A DNA stretch of 64,000 nucleotides from Lathyrus oleraceus (taxonomy: Eukaryota > Streptophyta > Magnoliopsida > Fabales > Fabaceae). Below, one piece after another: positions 21,980 through 32,229 of the stretch (positions within the stretch are counted from its first letter, which is position 1; every line of letters starts with the position of its first letter). The position numbers and the translations under genes were made by a program. Below the pieces are notes generated by a model. That model had not been told where the DNA came from, did no database searches, and worked only from the letters and a program-made list of their open reading frames with translations. The stretch is from positions 88,831,391-88,895,390 of the forward strand of contig NC_066580.1 of NCBI RefSeq assembly GCF_024323335.1. The letters are read 5' to 3'.

Positions 21980-24900
21980 GATGAGTGCCTTGCTTCCGTA
22001 GATAGAAGGTGGTTTCTTGACAGCGGTTGCTCAAGGCACATGACCGGTGGCATATCGCTTTTTATAGACTTCAAGGCAAAGAAGAAGGGATATGTTACTT
22101 ATGGAGACAATAACAAAGGAGCTATACTCGGCAAAGGTAGTGTAGGTAATCTCTCCACCACTACTATTTCTAATGTCCACCTAGTAGAGGGACTTAAACA
22201 TAATTTGTTAAGCATAAGTCAATTGTGTGACATGGGCTATAAAGTCTCTTTCACAAAAACTTGCTGCATAATTGAACATGCTGAACAGAACGTTGTGTTT
22301 AAGGGTATAAGAGTAAACAATATCTATATGCTTGATCTTTGTGAGGTATCTTTAACAAGTACTAAATGTCTAGTCACCTTGAATGATGATTCTTGGCTTT
22401 GGCATAGATGTCTAGCGCATGTTAATTTCGATTTGCTTAATAAGGTTGTATCTAAGGATCTAGTAGTCGGTCTTCCAAAAATGAAAATTTCAAAAGACCA
22501 CCTATGTGACGCGTGCCAAATAGGAAAGCAAACGAGGGTCTCTTTTAAATCTAAAAATATAATTTCAACTTCACGACCCCTTAAGCTTCTCCATATGGAT
22601 CTCTTTGGACCTTCTAGGACAAAGAGCCTAGGTGGAAATTACTATGGCTTTGTAATAGTTGATGACTACTCTAGATTTACTAGGACTATATTCCTTCATA
22701 GCAAAGATGAAACTTTTTCTGTTTTTAAGAATTTTGCAAATTTGTCCCAAAACAAAATGAATTCCAAAATAGTTACAATTCGTAGCGATCATGGTGGTGA
22801 ATTTCAAAACTATCACTTTGAAGAAGTACTGTGACAAGTTTGGTATTTAGCATAATTTTCCAGCTCCTCGAACTCCACAACAAAATGGCGTTGTGGAGCG
22901 TAAAAATCGTGTTTTAGAAGAGTTGGCAAGAACAATGCTTAATGAGGGTGGATTACCAAAATACTTTTGGGCTGATGCTGTCAGCACAGCCTGTTATGTT
23001 TTAAACAGAATCTTAATTCGCCCTATCTTAAATAAAACTCCTTATGAACTTTTGAAAGGAAGAAAACCAAACTTGTCACATCTTCACGTATTCGGTTGTA
23101 AGTGTTTTGTTTTGAATAACGGTAAGGAAAATATTGGGAAGTTTGATGCAAAAGCGGATGAAGGTATCTTTCTCGGTTACTCACTGTCAAGTAAAGCATA
23201 TAGAGTGTATAATAAGCGTTTATTTACTGTTGAAGAATCTGTTCATGTTTCTTTTGATGAGTCTTATCCGAAAAATGTCGGAAAAGGTATTTCTTTTGAT
23301 GACGCAGGTGTATCTACAGAAGACATACTCAAGGAAGCTGTTGAGGAAACTGATCAGTCCAAAACAGCTGCCCATGAGAAGGAGGAAGATACTAGTCATG
23401 AAGAAAATGAGGAAGAAAAGACAGCTGAAGTGAATGATCTTCCAACAGCTTGGAAATCCTCAAAAGACCATCCCATTGACAACATCTTGGGAGACATTTC
23501 AAAGGGAGTAATGACCCGTTCTAAGATAAGTAATTTTTGTTCTCACTTCGCTTTTGTTTCACAAGTAGAACCTAAAAATGCTAAAGAGGCCTTGATTGAT
23601 GAATTTTGGCTAATGGCCATGCAAGAAGAGCTTAATCAATTTAAAAGAAATGACGTTTGGGAACTTGTCCCTCGTCCGCGAGATCATCATATCGTAGGCA
23701 CTAAGTGGGTTTTTAGAAATAAGCTTGATGAAAACGGAGTGATTACTAGGAACAAGGCACGTTTAGTAGCACAAGGGTATAACCAAGAGGAGGGCATAGA
23801 CTATAAGGAAACTTATGCTCCAGTTGCTCGCCTTGAAGCTATACGTCTCTTGCTTGCCTATGCGTGTTCTAATGATTTTAAGCTTTACCAAATGGACGTA
23901 AAGAGTGCTTTTATTAATGGTGTCATAAATGAAGAGGTATATGTTTCACAACCTCCTGGTTTTGAGAATGCTGAAAATCCAGATCATGTTTACAAAAAAC
24001 GAGCTTTGTATGGTCTTAAACAAGCCCCTCGGGTTTGGTATGAAAGGCTTAGCAAATTCCTAATTGATCATGGATATTCAAGAGGTAAAGTGGATAATAC
24101 TCTCTTTATTAAACACAAAGGGAAGCACATTCTTTTAGTTCAAGTTTATGTAGATGATATAATATTTGGTTCAACTAACATACACTTGGTCGAAGAATTT
24201 TCTAAGGTTATGCAGGGTGAATTTGAGATGAGTCTAATGGGGGAGCTGAACTACTTCCTAGGACTGCAAATAAAGCAACTTGATGAGGGTACAACAGTAT
24301 GTCAAACAAAATACTTCCGAGAACTACTCAAGCGCTTTGGAATGAATGACTCAAAATCAATTGACACCCCAATGCCTACCAACGGAAATCTAGATAAGGA
24401 TGAGCATGGTAAGTGTGTAGATGTCAAAAAGTTCAGAGGTATGATTGGATCTCTCTTGTATATTTCTGCTTCTAGACCTGACATCATGTTTAGTGTTTGT
24501 ATGTGTGCACGCTATCAATCAAATCCTAAGGAATCGCACCTAAAAGCGGTGAAGCGCATATTTAGATGTCTTCACGGAACACCTAAATATGGGCTTTGGT
24601 ATTCCAAAGGAAGTGATTTTAGTTTAGTAGGGTACTCCGATTCTGATTTTGCTGGCTGCAAATCAGATAGGAAAAGCACAAGTGGTACATGTCACCTGTT
24701 TTCAAATTCCTTGGTAAGTTGGCATAGCAAAAAGCAGGTTTCTGTGGCTTTGTCAACTGCAGAGGCAGAATACGTTGCAGCCGGTAGTTGTTGCGCTCAG
24801 ATTTTATGGCTGAAGCAGCAACTACAAGAATTTAACATTCAACTCAAACGTATTCCTATAAAATTTGACAACACTAGTGCCATAAACCTTACTAAAAACC

Positions 24901-25103
24901 CTGTTTTACACTCACGCACTAAACACATAGAGATTAGACATCACTTTCTTCGCGACCATGTTGAAAAAGAAGACGTTGTATTTGAGCACGTTGACTCCAA
25001 AAATCAGCTTGCTGATATATTCACTAAACCTTTGGCAACGGAACCTTTCTTCAACATTCGTCGTGAATTAGGGATCTTAGATCTTTCTCATTTGATGTCT
25101 TAA
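21980..25103 (+). pseudogene. Sirevirus pol: protease, integrase, RT, RNase H (frameshifted)
   Basis: The protease motif WFLDSGCSRHMTGG (about 22009) lies in a different frame from gag and opens just after a TAG at 21977-21979. The integrase runs on (WHRCLAH, CDACQIGK, LHMDLFGP, RSDHGGEF) to a frame break near 22827, where one extra base creates a stop. A TAG follows near 22849, then the frame of 22893 carries ERKNR, the RT (LYQMDVKSAFING, YVDDIIFGS near 24147) and RNase H (SDSDFAGCKSDRKSTSG, ADIFTKPL) to TAA at 25101-25103. From 22893 on, 736 codons are open. Confidence 0.88.
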
Positions 25104-26057
25104 GCATGTTGGTTCTTAATTATATTATGCCTCACCTTGGTTGATAAGATTCGTTTTAGATGTCATTTATCCATCACAAGATCACGCCAACAGAGGTAAT
25201 ATCACTCCTTTCTACAAATTCTCTTACTACTAAGTGGTTGTGTATGTTAGAACAAATGTTCTTACTCTCGTTGATATAAATTTGGTTGCATATATTGTTT
25301 TCCTATATTGTTTGCACATTAAAAATCTGACTTATGAATCTTTCTTGGGCATAACCATCATGACATAGTGCATAATGCATATCCATACTGCATCAAAATT
25401 CATTAAAATCTGGTTTGGCATCAGTATGCATCGATACAAACATGTATGCATCGATCCATATATTCTGGATTTCAATTTCTTTTAAACAACTGGTTCAGGA
25501 TGCATCGATGCATCCATCGCATGTATCGATACACAGACCTGTTATAAACAAAAATGAATGATAGGCATCGATCCATGGCCATTTGCATCGACACATACTG
25601 ATGCTATTTGAATTAAATGCTTATTTTTTTTCTCTCTCATGGATGATGAGGAGTCCTGTGGTGGCCACAATCCCCATTAACACACCATCATTTCATCTCA
25701 CTACATTTCATCTCATATTGCTCAAGTTTTATTTTGGTGCACAATATATGGTTTATCTTATGTAATTCTTAAACTCGTTCGAATCCTTAAATGCTTTTCA
25801 CTTTCTGTTTACCTCTATTGTTATTGCCCTTATTCGTCATTCTTTGTGAATGATTCTTTACTGTGAAGCTTCCTTCTTTGTGATTGATAGCTTTTTATCA
25901 ATTTTTTGCCATGTCCTGCTACAACATGCTACCTTGATAAACCTGTTTCTTCCTCTTTTTGATGTTGACAAAGGGGGAGAAAATGCAGATATGCACAAAC
26001 TCAGGGGGAGTATCACACATCTTGCCAAAAAATTTCCATCATCAAAAAGGGGGAGTT
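25104..26057 (+). other. Sirevirus 3' non-coding region with repeated polypurine tracts
   Basis: No ORF after pol. Six more copies of the ATGCATCGATSCAT-type motif known from the LTR lie between about 25424 and 25600. Three purine tracts with the core GGGGGAG occur at about 25969-25980, 26001-26012 and 26044-26057; the last abuts the 3' LTR and is the functional candidate. Confidence 0.8.
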
Positions 26058-27753
26058 TGTGAGAAAATTCTTTACTTTGAATAGATTTTGAATGATAGAA
26101 AATTGTGTGATCATCATCCAAATGATGGATGTGCATTACCATACATGACACATGAGTGTTTTTATTGTGTTTTATCCCATTCTATTGTTGCATGTCTGTA
26201 CATAAAGATCTACATTGATACATCTCTTAAAATAACTCATAAAATCCATTTTGTGTCAGTATGCATCAACACATAAGCCTATGCATCGATCCATACAGCA
26301 TGTTGTAAATTACAAAACTTTCTTGTTCAGTATGCATCGATGCACACGAGTCATGTATCGACACATGAGCCGGCAAAATACTCTATGGATCGATCCATAC
26401 GAGCCTTGCATCGATCCATGATCAGTTGAAACACCCTATGTATCAATGCATGCGTATTATGCATCGATCCATGTTAGTGGAAATGTCATTTGCATCAATA
26501 CATACGAATTATGCATCGATACATGCTTAATTCAATTCACCAAAAACTCATATATCTTACAGTATGCATCGATGCATACCCTCATGTATCAATGCATAAG
26601 TTTGTTTTATGTTCTAACAGTTTCTGTTTTTTGCATATATAAGAAATGTTGTGACAGCAGATCGACACACGAATTCTAAGAGGGAAAAACAAATGAACAC
26701 AAGATCAAAGAAGTGTGTAGCAGCAATTGTTTTTGAGCAGATAGAAACCTGAAAGAGACTTCATCTTCTCCATCTTCTCAATCACTTTTCTTCAAGAACA
26801 TCAACACATAACCGTTCTTGTTCTTTGGATTAAAGGATCAACGAGATAACGTTCAGTGGTACGATCAAGGATCTAGCTGAGGTTTTCAGTGGAACGATCG
26901 AGGATCTAGCTGAGTTGAAGATTGAAGGGGGTTTCGAGGAAAAACCTACTGGTTTGTCCTACAAGAACTGCAGTGTTCTTGAGGGTTTGTGAGTCACGTT
27001 TGCAGAACAGATTCAGCCGCAGCATTGCGTTTGGAGATCGGGGGATTTCGCAAGCAGGTCGTGGAACCGGTGAATTGTTTGCAATTTCGTGCAGGAAATT
27101 CTTGATTGTGCTCAGATCAAGTGGAGGTTTCATACAAGAAGAAGTTCTTGGAATTTAGAATTCTGTCTTTGTATCATAACCTTGTATCAATGAATTCGGC
27201 AATAATTGATAATCAAAGTTCTCAATTTCATTTGAAATTGAGAGGGAGACCTACCCACACGCGAGGACGACGTGGGGAACTTCCTTACCAAATCTCTGCG
27301 TATCGTATTCTTTCCTTACTCCTCTTTACGTTTCAAACATTTTTTGCAATTTCAGTTAGTGTGTTGTGATTGTACCTTTTGCAAGACAGCAGTGGCAAGA
27401 AAACTTCTTTAACTAAACTCCACTGCTGTTCATCATTGATCACATACACACCAACTGTTTGACAAAATTGTTAGCTAGGTTTTATTCATTGGAAATAGAC
27501 TTTAATGATAAGTGCATTCAATTAGCTAAAATTCTGGTGTTGATAGTTTCTGTCATTCTTATTCAAATCCAGCATTAAACTCGTGTGTCCGGTTTTCTAG
27601 TAGCGGTTCAGAATAGACGGAAGTCGATTCGGGACTGATATTTTCCGCCAACTTTAAAAACTCTGATAAAACTTTAAATCCGTTAAATTTTAAAGAGGTG
27701 ATCTATTCACCCCCCCCCCCCCCCCTCTCGATCACTAGCCACACCGTCTAACA
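26058..27753 (+). repeat. 3' LTR of the plus-strand Sirevirus (1,696 bp)
   Basis: Pairs with 18451-20141. The palindrome cluster (18-bp perfect copy at 26562-26579) and TATA box are retained. A C-run at about 27711-27725 is longer than in the 5' copy. Confidence 0.95.
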
Positions 27754-27821
27754 GCTTTAGGTGCAGCCCCTGAGGGCTCATACTATAAGGAAATAAAGTT
27801 GCACCCTCACTAACAGCAATT

Positions 27822-27900
27822 GCTTTTAGCTCAGTGGTAAGCGCTTGATCCTACAAGTGGTATCAGAGCATGGTCATGGGTTCGAATCCCCCCGGCTGAC
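27822..27900 (+). other. tRNA-like segment across the TRIM LTR/PBS junction
   Basis: TTAGCTCAGTGGTAAG (27826-27841) matches a pol III A box / tRNA D-arm. GGTTCGAATCC (27879-27889) matches a B box / T-loop. They lie 53 nt apart, close to tRNA spacing. The first lies in the LTR, the second inside the element, with the primer-binding site between. The acceptor stem does not pair convincingly, so this is not a tRNA gene; it could be a pol III promoter or a fossil of tRNA origin. Confidence 0.5.
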
Positions 27901-27913
27901 ACTGGGGGGAGAT

Positions 27914-28105
27914 TGTTGGATAAATAAATTCAGCGCCACCCTTAGGGATTCGAATGGGGTTAACATCCCAACCCATGGCGCTTAAAGGGAGCTTACAAAC
28001 CTCGCTTTAGGTGCAGCCCCTGAGGGCTCATACTATAAGGAAATAAAGTTGCACCCTCACTAACAGCAATTGCTTTTAGCTCAGTGGTAAGCACTTGATC
28101 CTACA
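27914..28105 (+). repeat. 3' LTR of the TRIM (192 bp)
   Basis: Same length as the reassembled 5' LTR. It ends with the A-box-like sequence but lacks a downstream B box, because the flank after 28105 is Tat1 sequence. Confidence 0.95.
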
Positions 28106-30014
28106 CTTTTCTCTTTTGAGATGTTGTACCGGATGTGTCCGTTGATCCTTGGACCTGTTTGTGTTTGATATGTCTGTTTGTCAGCATTAATCATACATAA
28201 ACCACGCATATACATGCATAATATTAACATTCAAATATTCATGTTGCATTCTTTGCCATATATCTTTGCTTGTTATCTCCTGCTAGTGGTGAAATATTTT
28301 TCCCAAAGCAGATGTTTGTGTCTGATCTCTCCATATAGAGTCAGCCCTGTAGGCAGAAAGTGTCTATCTTTCCTTCATTATTCCCCACCGAGTTATGTCC
28401 TCGTGGATGATTATTGTTTCAGTTTCCTCCCAAAATATGTATTGGGTTGGAATTACTCCCCTGAGTTATATCCTCATTGGGTTAAGTCTTGTTTCATTGT
28501 GTCTCTCTAGTTTGTTCCTAGACTGGCTCCTTTCTTGTTATTCCCCCTGCACTTCCATGTGGTTCAGGTGATCAATTACTCAGTAAACAATAATTGTTCA
28601 TTCTCTCCCCAACAGATATTGTGGCCTTCTACCCAGTAACCGATAGTTGTAAGTCCTATTTTCTGTGGTTTTCTACCCAATAACCGATAGTTGTAAACCC
28701 CATTTTATCCCCTTGTAGAGTTAATCCTTGATTGAGCTCATCATAACCGATGACGGATACTCTCACCCGTGGTTGTCTACCCAGTAACCGGTAGATGTAA
28801 TCCCCTCTTTGTTGGTTATCTTTATCCAATATTCGGTATTGATATTCCTTCGTTTTTTGAGTATACGACCCAGTAACCGGTGATATATCTCCCGGGTCAT
28901 TGATTTTGCCAATGTATCCTCGACGAGTCATCTTTCATTTACCCTTGTTTGGTAATGATTGCTTCTCCCCTTGATTGGTCATCATTTTATACCTAGAAGT
29001 CGGTATCTCGATGTTCTTTCTTTTCGGTCGATGTATCCTTTATTGACCCGGTAACCGGTCGTGGATAATCTTCCATGTGAGTATGTTATCTACGTTCTGA
29101 CGATAATAAATAATATATCTCATGCGCTCTTCATTCGAAGTCTTTTCTTCCCCAGTCGAGTAAGATTCGTATTTTCGCGTGGAATCGAATGTCAATCCTG
29201 TAATCGAGTTTGCTTTTTCAGCCCTCCTTTTGGATGATTAGTGTTTTGGAAATATTCCCCGATTCACGCCTGGTTGGTCACCTATTATATGCTCAGTAAC
29301 CGGTATCCCTGGTGTTCCTTCCTTCTGCTCTCTATTATGACTTTTGTCCCCTATGGAGTCAGATTTTCCTGAGTTGAAATATGTCTTCTAGGTCTTTCTC
29401 AGATGTTTTGGATGATTGATATCTCTCACCCGTATACCGGTCTTCGATATTCTTTCTCCCCGAGCGTGTTGTCCTCTCACCCTTATACCGGTGTTTTGAT
29501 CACATGTCTCTTTGAGCTTATTACCCAGTAACCGGTAATACCTCACTTGTTTCGTCCTCAGCTGAGTCCTGTGTGGACATCCCAGCCTGTGTCCGGATTT
29601 CTATACGAAGTATCCTTTGTGGATAACTTTGCTGTATTGGCATATTCCCCAATACATGCATCTTTGCGTCAGCTCGAGTCTTTTCATTGATTTGTTTTCA
29701 TGCAATTTCTTCGTGTCTCCCAGCAAGTTTTAAGTCGTGACCTGCTCACCCATTTTTACCCTTATTTCCCCTAGAGTCTCTATCTCCCTAGTGAGTGTAT
29801 TACTCCTTTAGACTTTCGGTCTCCCTGATTTCTTTTTCCTTTGTGGTCACATATCCCCACAGAGTATTAACTTTTGCATACATACGTTTGCATCATGAGG
29901 TCTCTTAGGGACCAAAATTCGTCTCTTTGTTATTATTTAAGCTCATTCTACCACGTCGAGACGAATATTTTAGCCTTCATATCTCTGGCTAGAATGACCT
30001 TAAATAGGGGCATC
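28106..30014 (+). other. Tat1 3' untranslated region, last piece, with AACCGGT motif series
   Basis: Non-coding. About twelve variants of CCCAGTAACCGGTA recur irregularly between 28620 and 29540 (for example 28776, 28866, 29045, 29288, 29524), each in diverged sequence of roughly 40-230 bp. The piece ends with AAATAGGGGCATC at 30002-30014, the probable polypurine tract before the LTR. A 110-codon plus-strand frame at 28178 shows no family similarity and is not called. Confidence 0.75.
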
Positions 30015-31535
30015 TGTAAGACCCTAATTTTGACCCTAAGATCCCTCATGGCATCATATCATGGCTCTTTGCATTTTACCTCAAGGATCATAGCATCTTG
30101 GCTCATTTACCCTAGGGTGGGACTTGTGTGTGAGTGGTTTGAGACCACCAAGCATGCTTGTATTGTATACTATTGATTTTCTTATCTTTATTACTAACCA
30201 AAAGCACAAAAATATGTCACTAACTCTTTTTGTTTTGAAGCTCAAGCAATCATGTGATCCAAGGCATCTAGGAGGCTCATATGCTCAATGAAGTGACCAG
30301 ATGAAGATGAAAGCAAGCATGACAATGGTTCCAAAAGCTCTCAATCATCATATATGCCTCCCAAGTATCTCAATTTTTCAATTTGATCAAGATAAACCAA
30401 AGGGCTTGAGGATTGTTTCCCAAGGAAACCCTAATTCAACTGTGCATTAAATGTGCCTTGCTCATGAAGCAACCTCAACCTATGATACCGTAAAATCAAG
30501 GGAAGTTCTTTCATTAATCATTTTATGTATACATAAGCGTATGTGAGTGTCCTCAATCATTTATTCATCAATATTTGAAGTTTGGCTTTGAGAAGTTAAC
30601 CAGTCAATTCATCTGACTATTTTGAAATCCACTGAGACCTAACTTTTGATGTGTTTGTCAAATAATGATGACCCTAAGAGAAAAAGTGTTCTTGAGAACC
30701 ATATGAACAACTTTCATATTCATCAAAATTTCATTTGAAACTTGGAAGGTCATCATTCATTTCAAAACATTATAGGTCAGTTTGACTGAAACCCTAATTT
30801 TGAGTCAACTTCCCAAGGACCTAACTCCTTCATTTGTTATAACTTTCAGGTGAGACCAAGTTAATTGGAAAGTTGAAGATGTATACTTCAATTGTTATGT
30901 TTGACAAATTTTCATAATCCTAAAATAAACACATGTGATAATACAAAACATTATAGGTCACTTTGGACCAAAGCCATTGAAATATGAAAAAGTCCGACTT
31001 CAAGTGCCCATAACTTTCTCATAAAAAATCCAAATGATGCAAAATTTAAGTCCAAATTTATTGTGTTGAAAAGATATACAATTTTGGTGTTGGAGGTTTT
31101 GTCATTTGAGGCTTGCATCATTGAAACATAAGGGCTTGAAGTTGGTCCATTTTGGCAAATTTCTCAAATATATGTTTGGTACCTTGAACTTCATGGCCAG
31201 TTTTCAATATTTTCCAAACTCCAAATGAATTTTTGTTCAACATAACTTTTGTTCCTTATGTCAAGACCTTTTCTAACCATTACCCACATGCTTATGTTTC
31301 AATTTTTCAATTGGCATTTTCGAAGAGGTGAAGCTTTATGATCAATTATGCATAACATGTTAAATTTCCATGCACAAGCTAATACATTGCCATTTGCACG
31401 TCCAAATCCATTTGGTTGATGTTCAGCATGCAAAACCAAATGATTTTTGGCCTCACATGCACCTGTACAGGCCCATGCATGAAGGACCCAAGTTCATGCA
31501 CACACGAGTTCTTCACATCTTTGGATCAACTGTGG

Positions 31536-31545
31536 CTATAAATAG
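31536..31545 (+). promoter_or_regulatory. TATA box of Ogre-type LTR copy A
   Basis: GGCTATAAATAGAAGG context, conserved in copy B at about 61340-61350. It predicts a transcript start near 31570. Confidence 0.7.
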
Positions 31546-31982
31546 AAGGCATTGCTCACTTCAAATGGTAACCTAAAGGCGCCTGAAGCTCTGCTGAACT
31601 GATTTCCAACCTTTCACTAAAGGAATTCTGAAATTTCAATTCTCTTTTCAAGCTTAAATTTCAACTTCCCTGGTTGATCTTTAACTTCTAAGTCCTTAGC
31701 CTTGCTTCATTATTACCTCAAGATCAAGTTGCAATCAAGAGTTGGATTGGATTTTGCTTACAAAAGTTGCACTTCAAAGGTTTAATCCTCAACTGTTTTG
31801 ATTCGAATCTCTCTGATTATTGTGCATTGCTTGGTTTGGTTGGCATTTTTGAAGTCCTCATGTGAGAGGCAATTGATTTGTGGTTTTAATTTTGAGAATT
31901 GGTTGACTTCAGATTGAACACCTCATTTTTCAACCTCAGATTTCTTCCTCCATAAGAATCTTGAGAAGAAACTAAGGTCACA

Positions 31983-32002
31983 GGGGTGATGTACATCACC
32001 CC
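31983..32002. other. 20-bp perfect palindrome in the Ogre-type LTR leader
   Basis: GGGGTGATGTACATCACCCC, identical in copy B (61789-61808) although the flanks differ. In RNA it can form an 8-bp stem with a GUAC loop. Confidence 0.85.
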
Positions 32003-32090
32003 AGCTTTCGAATGGTATATGGATCGCGTGCTATGGTTGAGGTTGTAAAACCTGCAACTGGTGGTCGGATTATGGCTTCTCACCGGAGAA

Positions 32091-32112
32091 GATGGTGGTT
32101 TCCACCACCGTC
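32091..32112 (+). other. Candidate RNA hairpin with covariation, Ogre-type LTR
   Basis: GATGGTGG pairs with CCACCGTC across a 6-nt loop. Copy B (61897-61918) has GACGGTGG and CCATCGTC: two stem positions differ and both copies still pair using G-T wobbles. Confidence 0.6.
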
Positions 32113-32229
32113 CCTACGCGTCCAAACCCTGGCCCTTGGATGAGTGTTTCCAAATCTAATCCTAGCCCTATGTTGTTATGACTTTATTTAATTCATGATG
32201 CCACGCTGTTGACCAAGGTGTACCATGCG

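Larger units (their letters stand above)
18451..27753 (+). mobile_element. Sirevirus-type Ty1-copia element inside the TRIM 5' LTR
   Basis: LTRs 18451-20141 and 26058-27753; primer-binding site 20144-20155; gag and pol 20175-25103; polypurine tract 26044-26057. Target duplication GCTTT (18446-18450, 27754-27758). By-eye LTR divergence is about 1.5%. Several stops and frame changes break the coding region. Unlike the minus-strand Sirevirus it has no ORF after pol. Confidence 0.95.
18356..28105 (+). mobile_element. TRIM (terminal-repeat retrotransposon in miniature), split by a Sirevirus
   Basis: Without the inserted Sirevirus the element is about 440 bp: 5' LTR (18356-18450 plus 27759-27855, 192 bp), primer-binding site TGGTATCAGAGC (27858-27869), a 58-bp interior ending in CTGGGGGGAGAT, and 3' LTR 27914-28105 (192 bp). 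LTRs begin TGTTGGATAAATAAA and end CCTACA. Target duplication CTTTT on both sides (18351-18355, 28106-28110). It carries no coding sequence and must depend on proteins from other elements. The LTRs differ at about five positions by eye. Confidence 0.93.
1097..30014 (+). mobile_element. Tat1: decayed Tat/Ogre-type Ty3-gypsy retrotransposon, internal region
   Basis: The order gag, aspartic protease, reverse transcriptase, RNase H, second (archaeal-type) RNase H, integrase is that of the plant Tat lineage of Ty3-gypsy. The internal region is cut into 1097-6832, 7288-7322, 17416-18355 and 28106-30014 by three later insertions. It ends in a short purine-rich stretch (AAATAGGGGCATC, 30002-30014) directly before an LTR that begins TGTAAGACCC at 30015. 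The 5' LTR and the gag start are missing from the window. Coding regions carry many nonsense codons, so this copy is dead. Confidence 0.85.

Noticed and set aside
27822..27900. A tRNA gene
   Set aside because: A and B boxes are present, but the acceptor stem does not pair and the segment crosses the TRIM LTR/primer-site boundary.
28656..28931. 91-codon minus-strand frame in the Tat1 3' region
   Set aside because: It crosses the recurrent AACCGGT motifs and has no similarity to a known family.
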